In this document: in pieces, positions 16,562-26,151 of the stretch | Layout: each line of letters opens with the position of its first letter | Position numbering within the stretch: the stretch's first letter is position 1 | Assembly (NCBI GenBank): GCA_012520295.1 | Contig: JAAYOP010000046.1 | Location: 1-48,081 of the forward strand | Source: Clostridiales bacterium | GTDB taxonomy: Bacteria; Bacillota; Clostridia; Oscillospirales; Oscillospiraceae | DNA length: 48,081 bases | Reading direction: 5' to 3' | Made by a program: the position numbers and the translations under genes | The notes under the pieces: generated by a model | Seen by the model: only the letters and a program-made list of their open reading frames with translations | The model's database searches: none | What the model was told of the DNA's origin: nothing

Positions 16562-17755
16562 TTATTTCGGCCCGTACTTCTCGTCCATGGAATTCAGATA
16601 GTCTCTATAAGTATCCTTTGTGACGACTGCGTAATCTGCAAGCCAGATGGCGCACTCATCGCTTTCACCCTTGAACTGGGGCCAGAGTGTCTCGGCGGTG
16701 GCGCGTCCATCGCAGAGCGCTATAAGGCCGAGAACCGTCGGAGTTGCATATGCGTAATTGGAGATAGCGATGGCACACTTCCAGGCACCGTCATATCCAT
16801 TATCCCACTCCTGCTCAAGCATCGGATGTCCGACTGTGGTAATGAGCATCGTATCGTTGCGCCCAAGGTCATCCGCTGCCCGGGCAGCGCCCTGGGAGTA
16901 GTTCTCAAGACAGCTCGCCACCATCCAGTACTTCACTTCAGGATGAGAGCCAATCGTCTGGGCGGTGGGGTCGTATCCGCCTTCAAGGGTGAACCAGGCG
17001 CTTTGTCCGGCGGCAAAGCTGTCATTATAGAAGATATTTTCATTGCCGGGGAATGCCTCTTTGAAGGCATCTTCTATGCCGATAATCCGCTCGTTCAACG
17101 CAGGGGAAACGGAGAAATCGATGGTGATAAGGCCGATCTCATTTGTATCCACATCACCCCAGTACTCCTTGTAATTATCGGTAAGGTACTTCAGGGAATC
17201 ATAACCGGACTGGTACTGGGGCAGACCCACTGTTGGTGTTATAACCCTGCCCTCAGCGTCATAATACTCGGTGAACAGGTTAATGTAGGGAATTCCGCTT
17301 TCCTCCAGCAGCGAAAGTACCGCATTTTGAACGGAGTTTGTCGTCTCAATAATAAAGCCGTCCACATCACCGCGGTCTATCAGCGTCTGGAGATTTGTTA
17401 CATATGTCTCATCATCTGTGTCGCCGGACATGCGCGTCAGCTCAAAGTTGTATACCGGCGCTATATCCACGAACGCGTCATACATCTGCTGCTCAAGCAG
17501 GTTGTTGTCGTAGTGAGCATAGACGAACTTATATGCGGGACGGGCAAAGTGGTCCACATCTTCGTCAATGGTACCCACAATCTCTGACACGACTGCCTCT
17601 GCCGTAGCGGCCGGAGGGGGTGTTTCTTCTTCCGTTTGCGAAGGTGCTGTTTCATCAGGTGGTGCTGATGCCTTTTTACCTTCTGAGCCTTTAGCGCAGC
17701 CCACAAGTGAAATCAGCATGATAAGTGCGAGTAGAAATGCCAATAGCTTTTTCAT
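16562..17755 (-). CDS. Sugar-type ABC transporter substrate-binding lipoprotein
   Basis: A 397-residue lipoprotein: signal peptide ending LVGC, then a Pro/Glu/Thr-rich linker (about residues 25-60), then a periplasmic-binding-protein type I fold of the RbsB class (DVDGFIIETTNSVQNAVLSLLEESGIPYINL). Ligand not deducible. It is the last gene of the importer operon, 53 bases after the second permease. Confidence 0.85.
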   Translation of the reverse strand: MKKLLAFLLALIMLISLVGCAKGSEGKKASAPPDETAPSQTEEETPPPAATAEAVVSEIVGTIDEDVDHFARPAYKFVYAHYDNNLLEQQMYDAFVDIAPVYNFELTRMSGDTDDETYVTNLQTLIDRGDVDGFIIETTNSVQNAVLSLLEESGIPYINLFTEYYDAEGRVITPTVGLPQYQSGYDSLKYLTDNYKEYWGDVDTNEIGLITIDFSVSPALNERIIGIEDAFKEAFPGNENIFYNDSFAAGQSAWFTLEGGYDPTAQTIGSHPEVKYWMVASCLENYSQGAARAADDLGRNDTMLITTVGHPMLEQEWDNGYDGAWKCAIAISNYAYATPTVLGLIALCDGRATAETLWPQFKGESDECAIWLADYAVVTKDTYRDYLNSMDEKYGPK

Positions 17756-17808
17756 ATTTTACCTCACTTCCTAACAGTATTTATTATTTATATATTTTTG
17801 CTCTTCTT

Positions 17809-18771
17809 TTACTCCCGTTCCAACGCCCGGCGCCTGGCCAGAGTGCCCACAAAATCAAAACACAGCGCAAGAACCAGCAAACTGCCGCGCGCAACAATTT
17901 GCCAGTACGGCGGGAAGCCGACGGCTGTAAGCCCTGCGTTAAACACGTTCAACAGCAGAATACCGATGAAGCAACCGCTCATTTTACCGGCGCCGCCGAG
18001 AAACGATACACCTCCAAGCACCGCCGCCGTAATCGCATCCAGCGCGCCACTGCCTCCTGTCATGGGCGATGCCGTGTGCATTCGCGCTGCAAGGACCGCA
18101 CCGGCCAGCGCTGCCAGTGCGCCGTTGTTGATATACAAAATCGATGAGACCCGTTTCGGGTTGATGCCGCTGAGTCTGGCAGCGCGACGGTTTCCGCCGC
18201 ACATATACACGCTCCTGCCAAAGCCTGTGTTTGAAAGGATAATGCTGTAGGCAATCATCAGAACAAGCATAATGATAAAGGGCAGTGGTATAACATTAAA
18301 AAGCGTGGTGGAGCCGAGAACCCAGAAGCTTTGTGTTGGAATCTGAATGTTCTTGTTTTGAGTTATTACGGTAACGAAGCCTTGAAAAACCGACATCAGG
18401 CCGAGAGTTGCTATAAAGTTCATAAATCCCAGCTTGTTGATAAGCAGAGCATTGATAAGACCGCATGCCGCACCAAAGAGGATCGTAAGAATCAGGGCAA
18501 TAACCCATGGAATGCCGGCATTAATGAGTAATGCTACTACCACGCCGCCGAAACAGGCGATTGCGCCGGATGAGAGATCCACCTCACCGCAGATGAGCAG
18601 CATCGTCATCCCGACGGCAAGCACTCCGACAAAGCTCATGGAATTCATGATGTTCCGTATGTTTTCCAGGCTGAGAAAACTCTGGTTAAAAGAATAAAAC
18701 AGCAAAATGACAGCGACCGTAATGATCAGAAGGGCTGTATTGCTGGAACGCAGCAGTTTTTTGAAACTCAT
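17809..18771 (-). CDS. ABC transporter permease (RbsC-like), second of a pair
   Basis: A 320-residue membrane protein of the BPD_transp_2/RbsC family. The conserved loop is GEVDLSSGAIACFGG, with GRSVYMCGGNRRAARLSGI in the EAA-like region and LGGVSFLGGAGK near the end. It probably pairs with the preceding permease as a heterodimer. Confidence 0.9.
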   Translation of the reverse strand: MSFKKLLRSSNTALLIITVAVILLFYSFNQSFLSLENIRNIMNSMSFVGVLAVGMTMLLICGEVDLSSGAIACFGGVVVALLINAGIPWVIALILTILFGAACGLINALLINKLGFMNFIATLGLMSVFQGFVTVITQNKNIQIPTQSFWVLGSTTLFNVIPLPFIIMLVLMIAYSIILSNTGFGRSVYMCGGNRRAARLSGINPKRVSSILYINNGALAALAGAVLAARMHTASPMTGGSGALDAITAAVLGGVSFLGGAGKMSGCFIGILLLNVFNAGLTAVGFPPYWQIVARGSLLVLALCFDFVGTLARRRALERE

Positions 18772-18790
18772 TTTTTATCCTCCCGTTCTG

Positions 18791-19738
18791 TCATGTTTTC
18801 AGGCGTCTGCGCGCACTCAGGAAGTCTACAGTCAAAGCAATCAGGAGCAGCGCACCCGACGCAATGGTCTGCCAGTACGGCGAGACGTTAATCACTGTCA
18901 TTCCGTTGTTAAAGCAGTTGAGTATAAGGATGCCTATCAAAGCACCGCCCATTCCACCGGTTCCGCCTCCGAATGAAATGCCTCCGAGAATCGCGGCCGT
19001 AATTCCGGCAAATTGACTGTTTGTAATTCCAACGGTATTCGCCGTTTGCAACCGCCCGGCCAGGAGAATGCCTGCCAGCGCAGAAAGGCATCCTGCGTTA
19101 ATAAACAGCGCGTAGGATATGCGCTTCGGGCGGAGGCCTCCGAGCCGCGCGGCATCCGGGTTGCCGCCGATAAGATAAACACCTCTGCCAAATTTCGTGT
19201 TTTTAAGTACAATGCCGTATACCAAAAGTGCAAGCAACGAAATAATCAGCGAGTACGGGACATAGTTTAAAAACCGACCGCCGCCCAGGAACTTGAATAC
19301 AGGATCGTAAATGTCAATCTGCTTGCCCTGGCTGATGATAGGAGCAAACCCTTGCGTAATCGCCGCGGTGGCGAGGGTTGCTATAAAAGACTGGAGCCTC
19401 AACTCATTTACCAGAATCGCATTGAACGCCCCGCAGATTCCCCCCATCGCCAATGCCGCTATCAGCGCGATATACCATGGGACACCAACTCTCAGAAGAT
19501 AGGCCGCCAGCATCGCACACATCGTACCAATTCCACCAAGGGAAAGGTCAATATGTCCTGCTATCATCAGAGTACCGGCGCCAATTGTCAGCAGCGAAAC
19601 AACCGTTGTGGATTGAAGAATATTCCGTATGTTCTTCGGACTGACAAACGCACCGTCTGAGAGTACTGTATAAATAATCACTATCGCCGCAAGCAGGAGA
19701 AAAAGCGCGAACATTTTCGTGCGGATAATTTTCCTCAT
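18791..19738 (-). CDS. ABC transporter permease (RbsC-like), first of a pair
   Basis: A 315-residue RbsC-type permease (GHIDLSLGGIGTM, GRGVYLIGGNPDAARLGGL, LGGISFGGGTGGMGG). Its ATG overlaps the ATPase stop by 4 bases, indicating translational coupling. Clearly homologous to the following permease. Confidence 0.9.
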   Translation of the reverse strand: MRKIIRTKMFALFLLLAAIVIIYTVLSDGAFVSPKNIRNILQSTTVVSLLTIGAGTLMIAGHIDLSLGGIGTMCAMLAAYLLRVGVPWYIALIAALAMGGICGAFNAILVNELRLQSFIATLATAAITQGFAPIISQGKQIDIYDPVFKFLGGGRFLNYVPYSLIISLLALLVYGIVLKNTKFGRGVYLIGGNPDAARLGGLRPKRISYALFINAGCLSALAGILLAGRLQTANTVGITNSQFAGITAAILGGISFGGGTGGMGGALIGILILNCFNNGMTVINVSPYWQTIASGALLLIALTVDFLSARRRLKT

Positions 19739-21258
19739 TTGGCTTCACCTCCATCAGTTACGGCAGTATCCGACATGGCAAGGGAGAGGATTTTCTCCTC
19801 AGTCGCGTCAGCGCGGTCCACACATCCGGTTATCCGGCCCTCGCGCATTACATAAATCCTGTCGGAAACTCCGATAACTTCCGGCAGTTCACTTGAAATA
19901 AAAATCACACCAATCCCCTGCTTGGCAAAGTCGCAAACCCTCTGGTAAATCTCTGCCTTAGTGCCCACGTCAATGCCCTTCGTCGGCTCGTCAAGGATTA
20001 GAATCCTTGTGGTCATTTTTTCACTGGTCCAACGGCCGAGGATGACTTTTTGCTGGTTCCCTCCGGAGAGCTCAGCGACGATTTTGTCCGTATCCGGTGT
20101 TTTTATTGAATACTTTTCAACGGCGTTATCGGCAAGCTCAGCCTCAGCCCTGCGGTCAAGGAAAAAGAACCTGCATATTTTTGATAAGACGGGAATACTC
20201 ACGTTGTCCCGTATGGAGCGATATAGGACAAGCCCCTGCTCCTTCCTGTCCTCCGGGCAGAGCGCAAGACCTGCAGCCACTGCTTCTGTTGGTGACTTGA
20301 ATGCTATGGGCTTACCCTCCAGAAAAATCTCACCTGAGATAATCTTATCTACACCAAAAAGCGCGCGGACCACCTCTGTCCTGCCCGCACCGACCAACCC
20401 GGCAAAGCCAAGGATTTCACCTTTTCTAAGTGTAAAGCTGACGTCTTTTACCTTCTTTGTCACAAGATTTTTTACCTCAAGAAGCGTATCCCCATATACC
20501 GTGTTCCGCGACAGGTTGGCATATGTGTCGCCGATTTCACGTCCGACCATAGCCCGGATAAGCTCCTGCTCATTCGTCTGCGCCGTGACAAATGTTTTCA
20601 CAAGGGCGCCATCCTTGAATACGACAATATCGTCTGTAATCTGAAAAATCTCAGCCATACGATGGGAAACATATATGATGATTTTCCCCTCGCGTTTTAG
20701 CTCATCGATGATTTTGAAAAGGATGGAAATCTCGGCCTCGGCAAGGCTTGCCGTGGGCTCGTCAAAGGCTATAATATCTGAGCCACGGCGGTAGGCCTTC
20801 ATGATTTCCACCATCTGCTGATAAGCAACAGAGAGACGACCGACAGGTGTTGTGGGGTCTATTGAAAGACCGAACTTTGAGATAATTTCCTGCGCTTCCC
20901 GCTTCAGCCGCGGCTTGTCGATAAAGCCAAACTTGTTTTTCGGCAGCGCGCCTGCAAATATGTTTTCCATAACGCTCATTGCGGGAATCATCTGCCGCTC
21001 TTGGTAAATAACGCTAACACCCGCCTTAATCGCATCAAAGGGCGAGGTGAAGTTCTGCTTTTTTCCTGAAATTATAATATCGCCCTCGTCGGCGGAGAGA
21101 TCTCCGGCAAGTATTTTGAGGAGCGTTGACTTTCCGGCGCCGTTTTCGCCGAGCAGCGCCAATACACGTCCACCCTCTGCCCGGAAACTGATTTCCTTCA
21201 ATGCCTGGACGCCGGGGAAGGCTTTTTTTATCCCCTTAAACTCGAGATATCGTTCCAC
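19735..21258 (-). CDS. Sugar ABC transporter ATP-binding protein (RbsA/MglA-like)
   Basis: A 507-residue tandem ABC ATPase. Domain 1 has Walker A GENGAGKST, Walker B DIIAFDEPTASL and VSHRM. Domain 2 has the degenerate GLVGAGRTEV typical of this family, the signature LSGGNQQK and LILDEPTKGID. The GTG at 21258 with AGAGGGGTGA just before it is preferred over the longer in-frame start at 21297. First gene of a four-gene importer (ATPase, two permeases, binding protein). Confidence 0.92.
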   Translation of the reverse strand: MERYLEFKGIKKAFPGVQALKEISFRAEGGRVLALLGENGAGKSTLLKILAGDLSADEGDIIISGKKQNFTSPFDAIKAGVSVIYQERQMIPAMSVMENIFAGALPKNKFGFIDKPRLKREAQEIISKFGLSIDPTTPVGRLSVAYQQMVEIMKAYRRGSDIIAFDEPTASLAEAEISILFKIIDELKREGKIIIYVSHRMAEIFQITDDIVVFKDGALVKTFVTAQTNEQELIRAMVGREIGDTYANLSRNTVYGDTLLEVKNLVTKKVKDVSFTLRKGEILGFAGLVGAGRTEVVRALFGVDKIISGEIFLEGKPIAFKSPTEAVAAGLALCPEDRKEQGLVLYRSIRDNVSIPVLSKICRFFFLDRRAEAELADNAVEKYSIKTPDTDKIVAELSGGNQQKVILGRWTSEKMTTRILILDEPTKGIDVGTKAEIYQRVCDFAKQGIGVIFISSELPEVIGVSDRIYVMREGRITGCVDRADATEEKILSLAMSDTAVTDGGEAK

Positions 21259-21297
21259 ATAGTCACCCCTCTTGAGTGGATCATGAGCCATGGGCAA

Positions 21298-21650
21298 AAA
21301 ATCACTAATACTGTGTTGTCAATTCCTTGGCCGTATGAGATATTCTTTTTTCATTCAATAACATGGTTAAGTAATAAGTAGGCAATAAGTCAGAAATAAT
21401 AACAGTCATATATTACATATATGGGCCATATAATTGTGCTCATTCTGTACAAATAGCTTAACCCTTAGGATTTGCCGTGTCAACCCTATCGAGTATGGCG
21501 TTTTCGCTTGTGCTATAGCCAAAATGCTATCGCAAAAAAACTGCCATGCTTGTATCAATGGCAGTCATGACAGGCGAAAATATATAATTTGATCGATGAT
21601 TTCTCGCATAAATGCTTAAAGCATCGACCGATTTGTTTTATATTATTTAA
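21298..21650. other. Intergenic region between importer operon and lysR
   Basis: No gene seen. On the importer's upstream side there is an AT-rich stretch with a perfect 7-1-7 palindrome TATATGG-G-CCATATA (21418-21432), a candidate operator. It also contains the minus-strand terminator at 21534-21565. Confidence 0.5.
21534..21565 (-). terminator. Intrinsic terminator downstream of the LysR gene
   Basis: 8-bp stem ACTGCCAT/ATGGCAGT with a 10-nt loop, followed by seven T on the minus strand. Confidence 0.8.
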
Positions 21651-21728
21651 TTTATGTCCACTGAACAAATGCGTTTTACATAACAAGCCTGTTTTGCCCG
21701 TTTCAGATACATTGATTGACTGCCTGTG
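21651..21728. repeat. Dispersed intergenic repeat, copy B
   Basis: TTATGTCCACTGAACAAATG at the left and the 19-nt core (21707-21725) at the right, followed by a small CCTG...CAGG hairpin. It lies directly after the LysR stop. Confidence 0.85.
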
Positions 21729-21751
21729 TTCAAGCAGGTATAAATTATGTT

Positions 21752-22687
21752 TTACTTCTTATCACTTCGCAGCTGCGCCGGATTATCCGGCAGCATTTTG
21801 ACGAAATTCCGCGCCTGCCTGGACAGTCTGTCTTCGTACCACGCTACAACAATATAAGCGGTTTCTTCATCGAGCCTCAGCGGATAATACCTGATGTCGT
21901 CTTTCGGGTTAATAAGGGAGAAGCGTGCACATATACTTACACCGCTTGTTTCACGCAATACATTTATCAATGTGGGGAAATTATCAAGGAGCTCTATCCG
22001 CTTGGGTGTGAAGCCGATCTTATGGCAAAGCCTGATGAGCCTTTCTTTTGACGCCGCCTCATCCTGCTGGGCAACAATATAAAATGTCTGCTCTGAAAGC
22101 TTGTCCGGCTGCGGCGTATCATATGCTGCCAACGGATGCTTCTTGGACATGGCAAGGTGCATGGTATACTCGGATATATATTTGAACCGCACCTTCTCAT
22201 CCTTTTTTAACGCGAAACTATGTGTAAAGGCGATATCTGTCTCTCCGAACTCGAATTGGCGTTGCAGCTCACGGAAATCAAACAGCTGCTTTTCAACAAT
22301 CACATCCGGATACTTTTCCGCATAGTCCTGGAGATACTGTTTAAGCAGAGAATAATCCTCCACAGCGTCGTACGAACTTGGCGCGACAACTCTCAGTTTT
22401 TTGCTTTCTGCCGTGGACATTTCCTTGGCGGTTGTAATTGCCTTTTCCATATTATTGTAAAGGGATTCCATAGCGTTCAGCAGGTATTCCCCCTGGGGCG
22501 TCAGCGATACTCCCTTATTGTTGCGGTTGAACACCGTAAACCCGATTCCGTTCTCAAACCTCTGCAGCGCTTTTGAAAGTGTCGGTTGAGAAATATACAG
22601 ACTTTCCGCAGCCCTTGACATATTCAAATAGCGACCCACAGTCAGAAATGCTTCAATCTGCTGAAAAGTAATATTATACAAATCCAT
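21752..22687 (-). CDS. LysR-family transcriptional regulator
   Basis: About 311 residues. N-terminal helix-turn-helix: FQQIEAFLTVGRYLNMSRAAESLYISQPTLSKALQRFE with the typical LysR spacing; C-terminal effector-binding domain. The start is uncertain: ATG 22687 abuts an AAGGGGG sequence, TTG 22681 would be 6 bases from it, and an upstream ATG exists at 22699. It is divergent from the SDR gene and near the importer, so it may control either or both. Confidence 0.88.
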   Translation of the reverse strand: MDLYNITFQQIEAFLTVGRYLNMSRAAESLYISQPTLSKALQRFENGIGFTVFNRNNKGVSLTPQGEYLLNAMESLYNNMEKAITTAKEMSTAESKKLRVVAPSSYDAVEDYSLLKQYLQDYAEKYPDVIVEKQLFDFRELQRQFEFGETDIAFTHSFALKKDEKVRFKYISEYTMHLAMSKKHPLAAYDTPQPDKLSEQTFYIVAQQDEAASKERLIRLCHKIGFTPKRIELLDNFPTLINVLRETSGVSICARFSLINPKDDIRYYPLRLDEETAYIVVAWYEDRLSRQARNFVKMLPDNPAQLRSDKK

Positions 22688-22794
22688 CCCCCTTACCATT
22701 CCATCAAGTCAATAATCATAAATATATTACTATTGTACATTTTTAAACCGATATGCTAACATGAATAGAGCAATAGTGCGAGAGGAGCGCGTTT

Positions 22795-23574
22795 ATGGCA
22801 CAATATTTGGAATATGGTCTGGCTGGCAGAGGCGCAATCGTCACCGGAGCCGGGACCGGAATCGGCGCGGCCTGCGCTGTGGAGTTGGCTAAGGCTGGAG
22901 CAAAGGTTGCCCTGTTCGGCAGGCGAACAGGACCGATTGAGAGTGTTGCCGCCGAATGCTCACAATACACTCCCGGCGCGATTTTCGTTTCTGTCGACGT
23001 GTCTGATAAAGACGCGGTTGAAAAGGCCGTGGATTTGGTAAAGAACACATTTGGCAGAATTGATGTCCTTATAAACAATGCGGGAATAGAATCGCCGTAC
23101 CAAGTCGGAGAAACACCCTTTGACGCCTTTTTCGACATGGAGCCGGACGAATATATGCAGTTTTACCGGGTTCACGCACTGGGCCATTACCTGATGATGC
23201 AGGCCGTCATCAAGTATATGAAGCAGGCACAGTTCGGGCGTATTGTCAACGTGACCTCCGTCACCGGCGTGAATGCTGCTTATTCTTCTCCTGCATATAC
23301 CTCCAGCAAGGCAGCGGCTATTTGTCAGACCAAGTCCTTTGCGAAAAAATACGGGAAATACAATATTATCGTCAATTCAATCGCGCCGGGTATGGTCAAT
23401 ACTCCAATGAAAGCAAACTCTCCTCCGGAAGAATTTGCCGCTGTAGCGGAAATGAGCCCATTGGGGCGTGTGGCTGAACCCATTGATGTGGCACGCCTGG
23501 CCATGTTTCTATCCCAGGAGCATCTTTTCGTCTCAGGACAGAACATTATTGTTGACGGCGGAGCTACAGTGTAG
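22795..23574 (+). CDS. Short-chain dehydrogenase/reductase
   Basis: A 259-residue classical SDR: TGAGTGIG (residues 17-24), NNAG, catalytic Ser in NVTSVTG, YxxxK in AYTSSKA, and the C-terminal SGQNIIVDGGATV. An NAD(P)-dependent alcohol/keto oxidoreductase of unknown substrate. GAGAGGAG precedes the ATG. Transcribed away from the LysR gene with 107 bases between. Confidence 0.9.
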   Translation: MAQYLEYGLAGRGAIVTGAGTGIGAACAVELAKAGAKVALFGRRTGPIESVAAECSQYTPGAIFVSVDVSDKDAVEKAVDLVKNTFGRIDVLINNAGIESPYQVGETPFDAFFDMEPDEYMQFYRVHALGHYLMMQAVIKYMKQAQFGRIVNVTSVTGVNAAYSSPAYTSSKAAAICQTKSFAKKYGKYNIIVNSIAPGMVNTPMKANSPPEEFAAVAEMSPLGRVAEPIDVARLAMFLSQEHLFVSGQNIIVDGGATV

Positions 23575-23633
23575 TCTCCAGTCTATCTATAAGAATTTTA
23601 TCATTATATAATAAAGAAATCAAACCAGCTTTA

Positions 23634-23679
23634 GGGACTGTGTCGTATGGATGTACTCCACGATAACAGTCCCTTCTTT
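23634..23679 (+). terminator. Terminator after the SDR gene
   Basis: GGGACTGT/ACAGTCCC stem extended by TCGT/ACGA, then TTCTTT. Confidence 0.7.
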
Positions 23680-23705
23680 CATTTAATAAATACAGCGGTA
23701 CTTTA

Positions 23706-23790
23706 ATATCCACTGTTGATTGAACCTGCCTGAATTGATTTGCGGGTATCCGCCGCAAATCAATTGTGCTGCAAGCAGGCATTACTATAT
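23706..23790. repeat. Dispersed intergenic repeat, copy F (short form)
   Basis: ATCCACTG joined directly to TTGATTGAACCTGCCTG, then a perfect 13-bp hairpin AATTGATTTGCGG/CCGCAAATCAATT, ending GCAAGCAGGCATTA. Matches the right half of copy D, including the ATTGTGCTG.AAGCAG stretch. It may serve as a terminator for the flanking convergent genes. Confidence 0.75.
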
Positions 23791-23797
23791 AAAACTA

Positions 23798-24502
23798 TCA
23801 GAAAAAGAATGATGCGCCATCGCTTGAAAACATCTTTGCCGGTATGGGGAAGGGCGGTTCCTGGGGCTCCAATTCATCTGCCGCCAGTTTTATCGCTGCC
23901 GCATGTGCCTTCTCAATCTGCGCCGGGGCTACCGGAAACGGCCCATGGGACGGATAAATTTCGTCAAACATATCCTGCATTTTCATGAGTTTTTCCATGC
24001 TGGCTATGTAGGCATTAAGACTGCGCACCTCTCCGAACATAAAAACGGGCGTCTCAGATACAGAGTCACCGGATATCAGAATTCGGCCCTCCCGGTCAAG
24101 AATCGCTATGCTGCCAGGGGTGTGTCCGGGTATCAGGATAACTTCAAAGGACCGCCCTCCGATGTCAATTACGTCTCCTTCCCACAACGGGCAAACAGAT
24201 GCGTCCGGCTTTGCTGTCGTGTAATAATACGGCATTTCGGCAGGGTGCATATACGCCGTTTCGAACTGTGTATTACAGCCGATATGGTCACCGTCGGCGT
24301 GGGTGTTTACAAGCACCACCGGCTTGTCAGTCAGCGCCTCAACTTCTTCTTTCATGCTCCCTGAAGCTCCAAAACCCGTATCAACAAGAAGCGCTTTCTC
24401 TGTGCCGATAAACAATAGTGAACGCACACCGTTATCCTCAATCCGGTACGTGTTTTCATTGATTTTTACAACCTGCAACGGCTGCTGCTTTTGCTCCGAC
24501 AT
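23798..24502 (-). CDS. MBL-fold metallo-hydrolase
   Basis: A 234-residue metallo-beta-lactamase-fold protein with the metal motif NTHADGDHIG, a second ligand in PGHTPGS, Asp in ISGDSV and His in YPSHGP. Start ATG 24502 with GGAGG 6 bases upstream. Probable hydrolase (thioester, lactone or similar), substrate unknown. It follows the FAD oxidoreductase by 43 bases on the same strand. Confidence 0.88.
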   Translation of the reverse strand: MSEQKQQPLQVVKINENTYRIEDNGVRSLLFIGTEKALLVDTGFGASGSMKEEVEALTDKPVVLVNTHADGDHIGCNTQFETAYMHPAEMPYYYTTAKPDASVCPLWEGDVIDIGGRSFEVILIPGHTPGSIAILDREGRILISGDSVSETPVFMFGEVRSLNAYIASMEKLMKMQDMFDEIYPSHGPFPVAPAQIEKAHAAAIKLAADELEPQEPPFPIPAKMFSSDGASFFF

Positions 24503-24545
24503 AATCAACCTCCGTAAAATAATAGACTCTCAATGGAATCTCGTA

Positions 24546-25772
24546 CTATATATGCAGCTTGACATTATTTGAAGCAAGTCGCTGCTGCAGCTCGGCGACA
24601 TCCAGCGCCGGAAAATCCTTTGTCATGGAAGCGGCTGTACCTGCTGCCTGACCTGTGACAGCGCATGGCGGAATCACGCGTGTTATATCCCACATGTCAT
24701 CGGTTACGGAAATAATGCGTCCGGCCACAATAAGGTTGGGCACAGCAGGTGTATACAGGGTACGGTATGGGATTTCATAGCATGGCCCCGCCTTTCGCCA
24801 ATCCCCCGTCAGTCCGATACTGTCTTCAAAAAACACATGGCTCTCCGTGTCATCCTGTGTATATGCCCCCACAATGCGCCGCGACATGCGGACAAGGGGG
24901 ATGGTGGAAATAGTAACGGGGACATAATCCGGCTGTTCCGACTTGATTTTAAGGATATCCTCATACATTTTCCCGTGTGCCTCGATAACCGCTGAGGAAA
25001 GCTCCTCACCGTCCACTCCTGAAAAGCGCGTAGGGGCAAGAGATACGACCTTGACATTGTCATATGGATCGTCATCTTCAGAAGCTTCAGAAGACGACGG
25101 CAGGTCGGCAAGACCAAACATTTTAAGCTTAACCTTGCCACCAGTGTAATAATAGTACCAGCTGGCAAGGCCATTGCCTTTTTCATGGAGCGCAGTCGGG
25201 GCCCCGGCCATATGGGCAATATCTGCATCGCCCGTACAGTCCACTACCGCCTCGCAGGCGATAACACTGCGCCCTGATTTGTTCTCCACTACTATACCTG
25301 AAATGAGAGGGCCGTCCTTTATGACAGATGCCGCCAGGGTTCCATATAAAACTTTAACCCCCAGCTCCAGCAGTAATTTCTCGACACGCAGTGCGAAAAG
25401 GTGCGGGTTGAACTGCGTGATAAACCGCGCTTTCATCCGCTCCTCAAGGGACCCGCCCTCAAGCCACGCCTTTGGATAGTTTGCCTCTGCGCCGTGCTCG
25501 ATAGACAGGCGCAGCAACTCCTCCCCTATACCGAATATAACCTGGTTTCCCCTGCCGTCATCAAGGGGGAGGAAAATTGTAACCAGCCCCAGGGTCGCCA
25601 TTCCGCCGAGACAGAATTCCCGCTCAATCAAAATGACATCGGCACCGCTCCGGGCCGCCGCTATCGCTGCCGATATCCCGGCGATGCCGCCGCCGGCGAC
25701 CACAACATCCGCACGATGTGACACCTTAAGCTTCCGTTCAGGTTCCGTTACAAATTTTTTTATACCACTCAC
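24546..25772 (-). CDS. FAD-dependent oxidoreductase
   Basis: A 408-residue protein of the FAD_oxidored (FrdA-like) type. It has the dinucleotide motif VVVAGGGIAGISAAIAAARSG at the N-terminus, IEREFCLGGMA, VVDCTGDADIA, and a C-terminal GRIISVTDDMWDITRVIPPCAVTGQAAG-like FAD-binding segment. Start is GTG at 25772. It is divergent from the aconitase X genes and probably oxidises an intermediate of the same pathway. Confidence 0.87.
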   Translation of the reverse strand: MSGIKKFVTEPERKLKVSHRADVVVAGGGIAGISAAIAAARSGADVILIEREFCLGGMATLGLVTIFLPLDDGRGNQVIFGIGEELLRLSIEHGAEANYPKAWLEGGSLEERMKARFITQFNPHLFALRVEKLLLELGVKVLYGTLAASVIKDGPLISGIVVENKSGRSVIACEAVVDCTGDADIAHMAGAPTALHEKGNGLASWYYYYTGGKVKLKMFGLADLPSSSEASEDDDPYDNVKVVSLAPTRFSGVDGEELSSAVIEAHGKMYEDILKIKSEQPDYVPVTISTIPLVRMSRRIVGAYTQDDTESHVFFEDSIGLTGDWRKAGPCYEIPYRTLYTPAVPNLIVAGRIISVTDDMWDITRVIPPCAVTGQAAGTAASMTKDFPALDVAELQQRLASNNVKLHI

Positions 25773-25903
25773 CTCTTCAGTTCATATTAAACATAAGTCC
25801 TAATAAGTCCTTTGTCTATATTCTAGAGGCAGAGCGGCTGAGCGGTCAAGATAAACTTCCAGACGCGGTATAACTTTGAAGCTATATCCAAATTGGTAAT
25901 TGA

Positions 25904-25935
25904 ATTATACAAAACCACACAAACAGTTGTATAAT
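25904..25935. promoter_or_regulatory. Candidate operator in a divergent intergenic region
   Basis: Perfect 9-bp inverted repeat ATTATACAA...TTGTATAAT separated by 14 bases, between the FAD oxidoreductase (-) and aconitase X (+) genes. The LysR regulator is one possible ligand. Confidence 0.45.
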
Positions 25936-26151
25936 GTTATTGGTCGTTTTATACTATTTATACATAGATTATAGGATACTGATCAAAAAAAGTAAAGGAA
26001 AGTGGAACCTGGCAGGCAGGTTTTGCTACATACCATCACGCTGCGTTATGAGAGTGAGGCTTCAGGGCAACACTTGAGGATTTCGAGTGCGATCCCTAAA
26101 AATATAGTCACTTGTAGCGAAGATAAAAATATAGAGAGAGGAGCATCCATT

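Noticed and set aside
19961-20644. 227-codon plus-strand ORF within the ABC ATPase gene
   Set aside because: Antisense to clear Walker and signature motifs; Ser-rich translation typical of a shadow frame.
23706-23790. Ordinary terminator only
   Set aside because: The hairpin could terminate transcription, but its flanks match copies B, C and D of the dispersed repeat, so it is listed as a repeat.
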